Position numbers and translations under genes: made by a program. DNA of 54,651 nucleotides from JBLNDJ01 sp050261515 (lineage in GTDB: Bacteria > Acidobacteriota > Terriglobia > Bryobacterales > Bryobacteraceae), in NCBI GenBank assembly GCA_050261515.1, contig JBLNDJ010000039.1, forward strand, positions 1-54,651, given 5' to 3'. A model generated the notes under the pieces. That model did no database searches and had not been told where the DNA came from. It saw only the letters and a list, made by a program, of their open reading frames with translations. Positions 16,604-25,267 of the stretch are shown one piece after another (the stretch's first letter is position 1; the number at the start of each line of letters is the position of its first letter).

Positions 16604-17677
16604 ATGTTCGGTATGCGCGCGGGAATACTTCTGGCTCTGTCCGTTTTGGCAGGCGGCGCCGCCCCCTTGTCAGCGGGAGTCGCGCTGCTCGTGAGCGAGC
16701 CATTTGGCAGGTTCGGCTTCTTTACCCCCACCGGACACGCGTCGATCTACCTGTCCGGCGTGTGCGCTGAGACGCCCACCAGGCTCCGGCTCTGCCAACC
16801 TGGAGAGTCCGGGGTGGTGATCAGCCGGTACCACCGGATTGCTGGGCGCGACTGGATTGCCGTTCCCTTGGTGCCATATCTTTACGCCGTGGAGCGGCCG
16901 GAAGACGTGCCCGCAGCCGCCAGCCCGGAGTTGGTCGCCCGGCTCAGGGATGGCTACCGCCGGGCACATCTCTCGCCGCTTGTGCCCGATGCCCGGCCCG
17001 GCGAGATTCCGAAGGGAGATTGGGTTCAGCTTGTTGGCGCAGCTTACGATCGCAGCATCTACGGCTTTGCTCTCGAGACCACGCGGGAAGACGACGAACG
17101 TCTCATCCGGCATCTGAATTCACAGCCCAACACGAAGCGGTTCAATCTCCTCTACCGCAATTGCGCCGATTTTTCGCGCGGCGTCATCAATTTTTACTAT
17201 CCCGGCGCTGTCCGCCGCAGTCTCGTCGCGGATGCCGGCATTTCCACTCCCAAGCATCTGGCCAAAGCGTTGGCGATGTATTCCCGCCGCCGCCCGGAAC
17301 TGAATCTGGCGCGTTTCCTGATACCGCAGGTCCCTGGACTGCGCCGGAGCACCAAAGTGCGGGGCGTCAGTGAATCCATCGTTCGATCGAAGAAGTACGT
17401 CGCGCCTTTGCTTCTGGTACAACCCTGGGTCGCGGCGACGGTAGGCGCCGCCTATCTTGCGGCAGGCCGGTTCAATCCCGGCGGGCAGCCCCATGTCATT
17501 TGCGAACCGGCCAATCTGGAGGCCTGCACGGCGGGCGCGCAGCAGCGCGAGCCTCTGAAGCATGAAGAATCCAGGATCGCGAAACGGCCGGAGGACTTCA
17601 GCCCGAGTCCTGGAGGCAGCCCGGGCGGACGTCACACGGCGGCGTCAATGGCCGGCATTCCGGCAGGCGGATCCTGA
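16604..17677 (+). CDS. Exported protein of unknown function, possible papain-like fold
   Basis: A 357-residue protein with a signal peptide (hydrophobic run GILLALSVLAGGAAPLSAG). Two short conserved-looking sites stand out: PTGHASIYLSG with a histidine, and LLYRNCADFSRGVINFYYPG with a cysteine. A His-first, Cys-later order with NC-x-DF is seen in permuted papain-like folds such as LRAT/NlpC relatives and DUF4105-like proteins, so a hydrolase is possible but unproven. The last 60 residues are low-complexity. The frame is open from a TTG at 16550, but ATG at 16604 or 16613 places the signal peptide correctly. Confidence 0.6.
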   Translation: MFGMRAGILLALSVLAGGAAPLSAGVALLVSEPFGRFGFFTPTGHASIYLSGVCAETPTRLRLCQPGESGVVISRYHRIAGRDWIAVPLVPYLYAVERPEDVPAAASPELVARLRDGYRRAHLSPLVPDARPGEIPKGDWVQLVGAAYDRSIYGFALETTREDDERLIRHLNSQPNTKRFNLLYRNCADFSRGVINFYYPGAVRRSLVADAGISTPKHLAKALAMYSRRRPELNLARFLIPQVPGLRRSTKVRGVSESIVRSKKYVAPLLLVQPWVAATVGAAYLAAGRFNPGGQPHVICEPANLEACTAGAQQREPLKHEESRIAKRPEDFSPSPGGSPGGRHTAASMAGIPAGGS

Positions 17678-17753
17678 TTGGCGCGGCGAAGCGGGCGCTT
17701 CCGCACAGCCGCGTCTACGAGCGGCGCCAGGGTGGCTTCGAGGTTGCATAGCC

Positions 17754-17759
17754 TATACT
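17754..17759 (+). promoter_or_regulatory. -10 box TATACT just before a start codon
   Basis: TATACT ends six bases before the ATG at 17766. With the usual spacing, transcription would begin at about the A of the start codon. No Shine-Dalgarno and no TTGACA-type -35 is visible. Part of a pattern seen at four genes in this window. Confidence 0.45.
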
Positions 17760-17765
17760 CCGTGT

Positions 17766-18215
17766 ATGAAGCGCTTCCTGATCGCAACCCTCTTTTCCGC
17801 CCTCCCGAGCCTGCTCTACGCACAGGGCGCGCCGGTGCAGGGCGGCGCGGACCAGCCCTATACGGTCGAGTATTACTACAAGGTTCAGTGGGGGCATCAA
17901 CAGGAGTTCCTGCAGCTCTTCCTGAAGAACCATTACCCGCTGCTTGAAAGCGTCGCCTCGACCGGCCGCATCATCGGCCTCAAGATCGAGGCGCCCACCC
18001 TGCACGGAACCGAAGACGGCCGCTGGGATTACCGCGTCACCATACGCTACAAGAACTCGACCCTCGCCACCACCTCGAATCCCGACGAGGAAAAGCTCAT
18101 CAGGAAACTCTGGCCCGACCAGGAAACTTACCGGCGCGAGGAGCAACGCCGGTTCGAAATCCTCCTCGCCCACTGGGACCTTCCGGTCAACGACCTCACG
18201 CCGCCGAAAAAGTGA
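17766..18215 (+). CDS. Secreted protein of unknown function
   Basis: A 149-residue protein with a clear signal peptide (MKRFLIATLFSALPSLLYAQG, cleavage near residue 21). The mature part begins PVQGGADQPYTVEYYYKVQWGHQQEFLQLFLKNH-like, amphipathic and rich in aromatic and charged residues, resembling dimeric alpha-beta barrel type folds that bind small molecules. This is only an impression. The frame is open 204 bases upstream, but that extension is Arg-rich and lacks a signal. No ribosome site is seen. TATACT sits six bases upstream, so translation may be leaderless. Confidence 0.7.
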   Translation: MKRFLIATLFSALPSLLYAQGAPVQGGADQPYTVEYYYKVQWGHQQEFLQLFLKNHYPLLESVASTGRIIGLKIEAPTLHGTEDGRWDYRVTIRYKNSTLATTSNPDEEKLIRKLWPDQETYRREEQRRFEILLAHWDLPVNDLTPPKK

Positions 18216-18334
18216 CTCGGGGTTGACGCCGCGGGCCGAGCCGGGCATGTCAAGCCATCTTCCCGGCATTAAAAATTCCACATTCTATTTGTATTCGCGG
18301 GACAATATATGACGTATAGAGGGGCAACGGGGGG

Positions 18335-21262
18335 ATGGCCGAGGGATTCCGTATCGATGAAGCAGCCGCGAAGGTCTGGTTGAACGGCGCGCAGCTCGAA
18401 TTGTCCCCTAAAGCCTTCGGATTGCTGGTTTTCCTGATCCAGAACGCCGGCCGCATCGTTACGCCCGACCAGCTCCTGGAGGCGGTCTGGCCCGATACCA
18501 ACGTCCAGCCGGAGATCCTCAAAGTCTACATCCTCGAATTGCGCCGCGCGCTCGACGACGACGCAAGGAATCCCCGGTATATCGAGACCGTGCCGCGGCG
18601 GGGTTACCGTCTCATTGCTCCGAACGGCAACGGCGCGGCGCCGGTTCCGGTGGCGTCCGCCTCGGGCCGTCCGCTGTTCGGGCGCGACGCTGAGCTGGGC
18701 GAACTCATGGACGCCTTCCAATTGGCAAGCAGCGGCGCGCGGCAGACGATTTTCATCACCGGAGAGCCCGGAATCGGCAAGACTGCGCTCGTCGAGGCAT
18801 TCACCGCGTGGCTTGCGGCATCCGCGGGCGCGCACGTGCTGCGGGGCCAGTGCATACGCACCTATGGCGAGCAGGAACCCTATTACCCGCTGCTCGAAGC
18901 GCTGACGGGCATGCGCCTGGCCGGTTTCCGGAAAGCGATGACCACGCACGCGCCGACGTGGCTCATCCAGTTGCCGAGCGTGCTGCCGCAGCAGGAGAGG
19001 GAGAAGCTCTCGAAAGAGCTGCCCGGCGCGGGCCCGAGCCGCATGCTGCGCGAGATCTGCGACCTGCTCCAGGCGGTGTCGCGGGAGAGTCTCCTGGTCC
19101 TGGTTCTTGAGGACGCGCAATGGGCCGACGCGGCGACGGTCGATTTTCTCTCCGCCGTCGCGCGCCGGCGTGAGCCCGCAAAGCTCATGATCCTTTGCAC
19201 GTTCCGGCGCGCCGACCTCGTCGTGGCCCGTCACCCGTTGCGGACGGTCAGTCACGAGCTGGGCGCGAAGTCGCTCTCCCGCGAGATCCGGGTCAAACCG
19301 CTCGACGCGGGGTCGGTACGCCGCTTTCTGGACAGCGAATTTCCAGGCAATCCCCCGCCGGGCCGGGCCGTGGAGGCGATCGCGGACTATTCGGGCGGCA
19401 ACCCGCTGTTTCTCGCATCCATCGCTGCGCGGCTGCGCGATGCGGGCTTACGGGGCGCGGAGTCCGATTGGGTGACGGGCGTCTCCGAACAGATTCAGGA
19501 GCTGATTCTCGGCCAGGCTGAGATTCTGAATCGCGCCGAGCGGGAACTGCTGGACACGGCGGTGGTGGTCGGCTCGTCGTTCTCGGTCTGGTCGGTGGCG
19601 GCGCTCGTGCCGGACACGCCCGAAAACGTGGAGGCGCGATGCGAGGCGCTGGCGGCGGGGTACGGATGGCTGCGGTTCGCGGGCGCCGAGACGCTGCCCG
19701 GCGGCGGCATTTCGCCGCGCTTCGAGTTCAACAATCGGCTTTACCGCGACGCGATTTATCGCCGCCTGGACCGCGCGTTCCGATCCTCCGTGCAGCAGCG
19801 GCTGGCCGAGGCAATCGAATCGCTCTACGGGGAAAACGCGATCGAGCGTGCCGTCGAGCTGGCCTGGCGCTTCGAGGAATGCCGCCGGTTCGATAAGGCG
19901 ATCCACTATCTGCGGCTGGCGGCCGAGCGCGCGCTGCACCGCCGCCAACCGCGCCAGGCCGCGGCGTTTCTCAAGCGCGCGGGAAGGTTCGCGGCCGAGA
20001 TCGCCGGCGCCGAAACCCGGCAGGACGCGCAGCTCGAAACGCTGCGGCTGCTCGCGCAGGCGCGGTTCTCGGCAGGGCAGCTCGTCGAGGGGCTGGACGC
20101 CGCGGAGAAGCTGGCAGCGGCCGCCGTTGTGGCCGGGCGCTGGGACGTGGCCGCGCGGGCTTCGCTGGCGGCGTCCCATTCCTGGGGCTTCGTCGATTAC
20201 CGGCGCGCGCTCGCTTCAGCCGCGCGCGCGGAGGAGTTGAGCGCGCGCGCCGGGGACCCGCCGCTGGCCGCGCAGGCGCAGGTCGAAAAGAACTGCCTCG
20301 CGCTGCTGCTCGACCGCTGGGACGCGGCCGGCCTCGAGCGGGCGCGCGAAGGGATCGCCTGGCTGCGGCACAACGGCGAACCTCCGGAATCGGCCTGGCA
20401 CGAGAGCCGCGACGCGCTGCTGCGGCTGTACGCTTCCGACTACGAAGGCGCGCACGCGGTCGCAACGCGCGTCCACCGCGCCGCCGAGCGCCAGGGCGAT
20501 CTCGTCACTGCGGAAACCGCCTGCCGCCTGGTGCGGAGTTCGCTTCTTGCAATGGGCCGGTGGGGCGAGTTCCAGCGCGAATGCGAAACCAGCATTGCCC
20601 GCCACGAGCGGAACAACAATGAAGCCTGGGCCCACCTGAGCCGCGCGCACCTGGCGCTGCTGTACCTGGAATGCTTCGATTTCAAGCGCGCGCTCGATGT
20701 CTGCGACGGAGCCCGCTACTTCGCCAGGCCGAGCGTCTTCGCGGTCGAGCAGCTCGCCGGTTGCGCGGCCGCGGCCTACGCCGGGTTGGGCGAGCACGAG
20801 CTGGCGCTCGAGCGGATCGCCGAGGGGCAGGCGGCGGGGGAGGGCCTCAGCTACCTTCCGCACCGTTTCATGCTGCTGTGCGCGGCCGTCGAAGCGGAAC
20901 TTTCCCGGCGCGACTACGATGCAGCCCTTTTGCGGGCGCAGGAGGCGCTCCGCCTGGCGCTGGACGCCGCGGAGCTGACGTATCAGGCGCTGGCGTGGTA
21001 TTGGATGGCGAGAACGCGCCGGCTTCGCGGCGAGCCGGCCGAAGCGCGCGCCGCGAGCGTCTCCGCGCTCGCGCTCGTGGAGCGCGCCAACCTGCCGCGC
21101 GCCGCATGGCGCGTATACACCGAGGCCGGTGAGTTCGAGAAAGCGGGCAAGGCCGTGGCAAAGCTGGCCGCGTCGCTCGGCGCCGGATCGGCCCTGGGCG
21201 AGAGCTTTACCCGGGGAGCCGCCCCGGGCCCGCGGGGAGCTTCTGCCCCGCATACCGTCTGA
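18335..21262 (+). CDS. Winged-helix transcriptional regulator with AAA ATPase and repeat domain
   Basis: A 975-residue regulator. Residues 1-95 are an OmpR/CadC-type winged helix ending in YIETVPRRGYRLIAP. A P-loop ATPase follows, with Walker A GEPGIGKT at 143-150 and Walker B VLVLEDAQWAD near 250. The remaining half (about 480-940) is Ala/Arg-rich helical and reads like TPR repeats. This is the architecture of large STAND-type signal-transducing regulators, in which ligand binding to the repeats triggers ATP-dependent assembly. No phospho-receiver is present. GGGGG precedes the ATG. It converges with a shorter paralogue at 21305-22735. Confidence 0.88.
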   Translation: MAEGFRIDEAAAKVWLNGAQLELSPKAFGLLVFLIQNAGRIVTPDQLLEAVWPDTNVQPEILKVYILELRRALDDDARNPRYIETVPRRGYRLIAPNGNGAAPVPVASASGRPLFGRDAELGELMDAFQLASSGARQTIFITGEPGIGKTALVEAFTAWLAASAGAHVLRGQCIRTYGEQEPYYPLLEALTGMRLAGFRKAMTTHAPTWLIQLPSVLPQQEREKLSKELPGAGPSRMLREICDLLQAVSRESLLVLVLEDAQWADAATVDFLSAVARRREPAKLMILCTFRRADLVVARHPLRTVSHELGAKSLSREIRVKPLDAGSVRRFLDSEFPGNPPPGRAVEAIADYSGGNPLFLASIAARLRDAGLRGAESDWVTGVSEQIQELILGQAEILNRAERELLDTAVVVGSSFSVWSVAALVPDTPENVEARCEALAAGYGWLRFAGAETLPGGGISPRFEFNNRLYRDAIYRRLDRAFRSSVQQRLAEAIESLYGENAIERAVELAWRFEECRRFDKAIHYLRLAAERALHRRQPRQAAAFLKRAGRFAAEIAGAETRQDAQLETLRLLAQARFSAGQLVEGLDAAEKLAAAAVVAGRWDVAARASLAASHSWGFVDYRRALASAARAEELSARAGDPPLAAQAQVEKNCLALLLDRWDAAGLERAREGIAWLRHNGEPPESAWHESRDALLRLYASDYEGAHAVATRVHRAAERQGDLVTAETACRLVRSSLLAMGRWGEFQRECETSIARHERNNNEAWAHLSRAHLALLYLECFDFKRALDVCDGARYFARPSVFAVEQLAGCAAAAYAGLGEHELALERIAEGQAAGEGLSYLPHRFMLLCAAVEAELSRRDYDAALLRAQEALRLALDAAELTYQALAWYWMARTRRLRGEPAEARAASVSALALVERANLPRAAWRVYTEAGEFEKAGKAVAKLAASLGAGSALGESFTRGAAPGPRGASAPHTV

Positions 21263-21291
21263 GTCCCCAAGGGACGGGCCGGGCGCCCGGC
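21263..21291. terminator. Double hairpin between convergent paralogues
   Basis: GTCCC-CAA-GGGAC (21263-21275) starts one base after the upstream stop. It is followed by a perfect 14-base palindrome GCCGGGCGCCCGGC (21278-21291). No T-run follows on either strand. The position in a 42-base gap between two convergent genes suggests a bidirectional transcription end. Confidence 0.45.
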
Positions 21292-21304
21292 GAAGACGTC
21301 CGCC

Positions 21305-22735
21305 CTAGCGTGCATACTCTCTGACGCGGCTCCGGTAGATCGACTCGCGATAGAGTGGGTGGCGGAACTCGAAGGCGCTTCCCGCCTGTCGCAGCCATCC
21401 GCCGCTGGCGAGCGACTCGCAGGCCAGCGCCACACGGTCCGGCGTGTCCCCCAGAATCGATGCTACCGTCCGCACCGAAAACGCTCCGCCCGCGGCTGAG
21501 GCGCATTCCAACAGCGCACGCTCCCGGCCGCTCAATAAACCCGCCTGGTCGAGGATCAATTCGTGTATGTCCTCGGAAACGTCCAGCCGCAGTTTGGCCG
21601 GCACGGTCCACGCGCCCTTGCAGAACCGCATTTGGCGCGTCTGGCGAAGCCGGTCCACGATCGATCCCAGGAACAGCGGGTTTCCGCCGGAGTATTCGGC
21701 GACCGCGGAAACCAGGCCGTCGGGCAGCGGGCCGTCCGGAAATTTCGATTGCAGGTACCCACGGACGGCGCGGCCGTCGAGCGCGCCCAGCTCCATCTGC
21801 CGGCTCAGCCCCTTGAGTGTCAGCTCGCGGCTTGCGGTGCGCAGCGGATGGCCGGTCGCGGCAAGGTCGCCCGGCCGGAAGGTGCAGAGGATCATCAGCC
21901 GCGCACGCTCGTGCCGCAGCGCGATGGCGGAAAGGAAATCCACCGTGGCGGCGTCGGCGCAGTGCAGGTCTTCGAGGACCAGGACCATGGTGCGGTTCCG
22001 CGTGACCGCTTCGAGCAGCTCGCCGATCTCGCGCAGCATTCGTCCGGTAGCCGCGCCGGGCAGTTCGCGCGACAGCCGCTCGCGCTCCTGCGGAGAGAGC
22101 ATTGCCGGCAGGCGCATCTGCCAGGCCGGCGCGTGCGCGCTCAGGGCCTTGCGGAACCCGGCGATGCCGGTGCGGCCGAGCGCTTCAAGCACGGGATAGT
22201 AGGGCTCCTGCTCGTAATGTGTGCGGATCGCCTGGCCCCGGGCCACGCACGCGCCGCCGATCGCGCCCGCGAAAGCCTCCACCAGCGCCGTTTTGCCGAT
22301 GCCCGCCTCGCCGGTGAGGAAGACGATCTGCCGCATGCCGCGACCAGCCAGCTCGTAGGCCTCCATCAGGCTGTGGAACGGCTCATTGCGGCCGAAGAGC
22401 GGCCACCCGCCTGGCCCGCACACGGCGGCAGCGCCGCCGCCCGCCACCGGGGCGATCAGGCGATAGCCGCGGTTCGGAACCGTCTCGATGAAAGCGGGAT
22501 TCTTTGCGTCGTCGCCGAGTGCCCGGCGCAGCTTGCGTATGTACATGTTGAGAGTCTCCGGTTGCACGCGGGTCTTCGGCCACAGGGTCTTGAGGATCTG
22601 CCTCGGCGAGACTACGCGCCCGGCATGGTTCACCAAGAAACGGAGCACCTGGAACGCCTTGGGAGCGAGATCGACGCGCTCGCGGTACCGCCACAACCTG
22701 CCTGCGCGCAGATCGATCAAAAACGCCCCGGCCAT
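21305..22735 (-). CDS. Winged-helix/AAA regulator lacking the repeat domain
   Basis: A 476-residue paralogue of the 975-residue regulator. It has the winged helix (ending FIETVPNRGYRLIAP), Walker A GEAGIGKT, Walker B VLVLEDLHCAD and the winged segment after the ATPase, with strong line-by-line similarity. It stops at FEFRHPLYRESIYRSRVREYAR, exactly where the longer copy enters its repeat region. No further repeat-like sequence is seen after the stop, so it is either a natural short form or a clean truncation. The start is uncertain: the frame opens at 22834, but homology begins at about the ATG at 22735, without a good ribosome site. Confidence 0.8.
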   Translation of the reverse strand: MAGAFLIDLRAGRLWRYRERVDLAPKAFQVLRFLVNHAGRVVSPRQILKTLWPKTRVQPETLNMYIRKLRRALGDDAKNPAFIETVPNRGYRLIAPVAGGGAAAVCGPGGWPLFGRNEPFHSLMEAYELAGRGMRQIVFLTGEAGIGKTALVEAFAGAIGGACVARGQAIRTHYEQEPYYPVLEALGRTGIAGFRKALSAHAPAWQMRLPAMLSPQERERLSRELPGAATGRMLREIGELLEAVTRNRTMVLVLEDLHCADAATVDFLSAIALRHERARLMILCTFRPGDLAATGHPLRTASRELTLKGLSRQMELGALDGRAVRGYLQSKFPDGPLPDGLVSAVAEYSGGNPLFLGSIVDRLRQTRQMRFCKGAWTVPAKLRLDVSEDIHELILDQAGLLSGRERALLECASAAGGAFSVRTVASILGDTPDRVALACESLASGGWLRQAGSAFEFRHPLYRESIYRSRVREYAR

Positions 22736-22925
22736 CGTGCAGCAGTCCGTCACATCCCCTCCGACACGGGACTGTTGACTGTTCTTGCAGATGCGGCTAC
22801 GAAAGGTCCGATGCAAAAAAACATCCGGATGCATTAACCCCGTTTACCGAACTTCACCGAGGCTTCACTGGCCCCCATTCCCGTCTGCTGTTATGCTCCC
22901 GATTAGGGGCTGGGGTTCGGGCTGA

Positions 22926-24269
22926 ATGACCAACGCGACCCATGTCGTCATCGCGGACTCCGGCGAACAACGCCGCGCCGCGATCGCCGATTTGCTGGCC
23001 GGCGACGCCGCCGTCCACGGATGCGCGACCCACGCGGACCTGGTTGAGACGCTTCGGGAGGTGGAGCCTACAGCGGCGATCGTGGATACGATCGAGGGCG
23101 CCAACTGCATTCGGGAGGCCTGCCCGGGAACGAAGATCGTCCTGCTGGCAGGGGAAAGCTCCGAGGCTCTGGCGATCGCGGCGCTCCGGGCGGGCGTGGC
23201 CGAGTATTTGACGGGTTCGGTCACCGCTCGCGCGGTGGCCGAGGCTGTGGCGCGCTTCCTGCCGCCTGCGGAGAGCCGGCTCGACGACTACCACGAGCTT
23301 GTGGGCGGTTCCTCGGCGATCCGCGAGGCCAAGGATCTGATCCGCCGCATCGCCCCGATGGACACAACCGTGCTAATCACCGGCGAAACCGGGACGGGGA
23401 AGGAAGTAGTGGCGCGGCTGCTTCACCGCCTGAGCCGGCGCCGGAAGACGCCGTTCGTGTGCGTGAACTGCGCGGCCCTCCCGGACACGCTGGTTGAAGG
23501 CGAGCTGTTCGGCCACGAGCGTGGGGCGTTCACCGGCGCCGTTTCGCGCCAGGTGGGGCAGATACGCGCGGCCGACGGCGGCACTCTGTTTCTCGACGAG
23601 GTGGGCGATCTGAGCTCCCCGGCCCAGGCCAAGATTCTGCGAGCGATGGAGCAGCGCGAGGTGCAGCCGCTCGGCGCGGCGAGACCGCTGCCTGTGGACC
23701 TGCGACTGATCGCCGCCACCAACCACGACCTCGAATCGCTCGCCGAGGGAGGAAAATTCCGCTCGGACCTGTTCTACCGGCTGTGCGTCTCGCGCATACA
23801 CCTGCCGCCCCTTCGCGAGCGAGCGGCCGACATCCCGCTGCTGGCGATTCATTTCCTGCGGCAGTTGAACCGCGAACACGGGCTCCATATCGAAGGCTTC
23901 ACGGCGCAGGCGATGCGGCTGCTTTCCAGGCACCACTGGCCGGGCAACGTGCGGCAGCTGCGGAACGCGATCGAGGGCGCGGCGGTGATCTGCGACTCGT
24001 CGCGGATCGCAGAGCGGGATTTGAGGTCGCTGCGCCACTTCCGGGCCGGCCCCACGCCCGCGCCATTGAAGCTCGCCGTGGGTGCGCCGGTTCCCGCCCC
24101 TCGCGTGCAGCCGGAGCCGGAATCCCTGGTCGAAGCCCTCGAATCCACCAACTGGAACGTGAGCCGCGCCGCCGAACTGCTCCAGTGGTCCCGCGCGACC
24201 ATGTACAGGAAGATCGCCAAGTACGGCCTGGACAGGCTGGACGGCCGGGGGCCGGCGTTTCCAAGGTAG
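22926..24269 (+). CDS. Sigma-54-dependent transcriptional activator (NtrC type)
   Basis: A 447-residue enhancer-binding protein. The central AAA domain has Walker A GETGTGKE, the sigma-54 contact loop GAFTGA (about 200), Walker B GGTLFLDEVGDL and the R-finger region HWPGNVRQLRNAIEGA. The C-terminus carries a Fis-type helix-turn-helix (NWNVSRAAELLQWSRATMYRKIAKYG). The first 120 residues resemble a receiver: a possible phospho-acceptor aspartate is present in AAIVDTIEG, but the usual lysine after strand 5 is missing (AEYLTGSVT). It may therefore not be controlled by phosphorylation. It is divergent from the short winged-helix/AAA regulator across about 190 bases. Confidence 0.93.
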   Translation: MTNATHVVIADSGEQRRAAIADLLAGDAAVHGCATHADLVETLREVEPTAAIVDTIEGANCIREACPGTKIVLLAGESSEALAIAALRAGVAEYLTGSVTARAVAEAVARFLPPAESRLDDYHELVGGSSAIREAKDLIRRIAPMDTTVLITGETGTGKEVVARLLHRLSRRRKTPFVCVNCAALPDTLVEGELFGHERGAFTGAVSRQVGQIRAADGGTLFLDEVGDLSSPAQAKILRAMEQREVQPLGAARPLPVDLRLIAATNHDLESLAEGGKFRSDLFYRLCVSRIHLPPLRERAADIPLLAIHFLRQLNREHGLHIEGFTAQAMRLLSRHHWPGNVRQLRNAIEGAAVICDSSRIAERDLRSLRHFRAGPTPAPLKLAVGAPVPAPRVQPEPESLVEALESTNWNVSRAAELLQWSRATMYRKIAKYGLDRLDGRGPAFPR

Positions 24270-24509
24270 GCTCCCAGCTTCTCTTCCCGGCAAGATTCTA
24301 CATCCCACGCCTAAGGGTCTGCATCGTTGGCCAAGGGAGTGAGAGTCGCCAGGCATCTCAAGAATTACCCACACAAGGTCAAGGGACCGCCTCAATGAGA
24401 CACCTAGCCTGGGGCATGCCGAGCCGCTGCGCCGACCTAAGCCGTTGAGCGAGCGCGGTTGTGGCGAAAGGCAACCGGATTGCGCTTCCCCGTCCAGAGG
24501 AGTGTGCGG

Positions 24510-25175
24510 ATGTATCCAGGCAGTATGTGGACGCCGGACGCGGGTTCCGAACCGTCGGACGACAACCTTTTGGAGTTGGCCCGGGGCGGCGACGCCGCTT
24601 CGTTCGGCAAGCTCATCGAGCGCCACTATAGGCCGTGCTTCCGGCTGGCGCTCTCTATCGTAAGGAACCGCGGAGATGCGGAGGACGAGGTGCAGAATGC
24701 GTGCTGGAAGGCCTGGGAGCGCCTCTGGCAGTATCAGGCCGGCGGGACGTTCTCGGCGTGGCTGAGCCGGATCGTTTCCAACCAGTGCCTGATGCGGATA
24801 CGCCAGCGGCGATGCTCGCGAATCATACGTTTGGATGATCCGATCGACTCCGACGGGCGCTTCCGCCTGGAACTGATCGACCAGGGCGCGCTGGCCGAGG
24901 AACAGCTCGGCGACCGCGAGATCTCCGAGGTGCTGCACCGGGAGATCCGCCGCATCCCGCCGCTGCTGCGCAACGTCATGCTGCTACGCGACGTGCAGCA
25001 GTTGCCGATGCCCGACGTGGCGGCGCGGCTCGGCCTGAGCGTGCCTGCCGCGAAATCCCGCCTGATGCGCGCGCGTATCGAGCTGCACTCGCGTCTCAGG
25101 AAGCGCTGCGGCGAAGGCGCCGTGCTCGTCCGCCCGCCGCGCCAGCGCCGCGCGGCCTATGTGCGCGCCGCGTGA
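24510..25175 (+). CDS. ECF-family RNA polymerase sigma factor
   Basis: A 221-residue ECF sigma factor. Region 2 spans about residues 25-95 (AEDEVQNACWKAWERLWQY is the -10-recognising part) and region 4 about 140-205 (LLRDVQQLPMPDVAARLGLSVPAAKSRLMRAR, the -35-binding helix-turn-helix). The start at 24510 is placed by AGGAG seven bases upstream and by alignment with the family. The C-terminal 15 residues are Arg-rich. No anti-sigma gene is adjacent. The next gene encodes an outer-membrane barrel, which could be its target or sensor. Confidence 0.92.
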   Translation: MYPGSMWTPDAGSEPSDDNLLELARGGDAASFGKLIERHYRPCFRLALSIVRNRGDAEDEVQNACWKAWERLWQYQAGGTFSAWLSRIVSNQCLMRIRQRRCSRIIRLDDPIDSDGRFRLELIDQGALAEEQLGDREISEVLHREIRRIPPLLRNVMLLRDVQQLPMPDVAARLGLSVPAAKSRLMRARIELHSRLRKRCGEGAVLVRPPRQRRAAYVRAA

Positions 25176-25267
25176 TAGCGTTCTGGGGCAGGCGCGCCAT
25201 CAACGGGGCGACGGTGCAACCGAACGCGGCGGTAACCAGCTTCGGGACCGCCGCGTCCCAACCCAAA

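Noticed and set aside
23373..24938. A 521-codon minus-strand frame opposite the sigma-54 activator and sigma factor
   Set aside because: It spans two unrelated plus-strand genes and the gap between them, which a real gene would not do.
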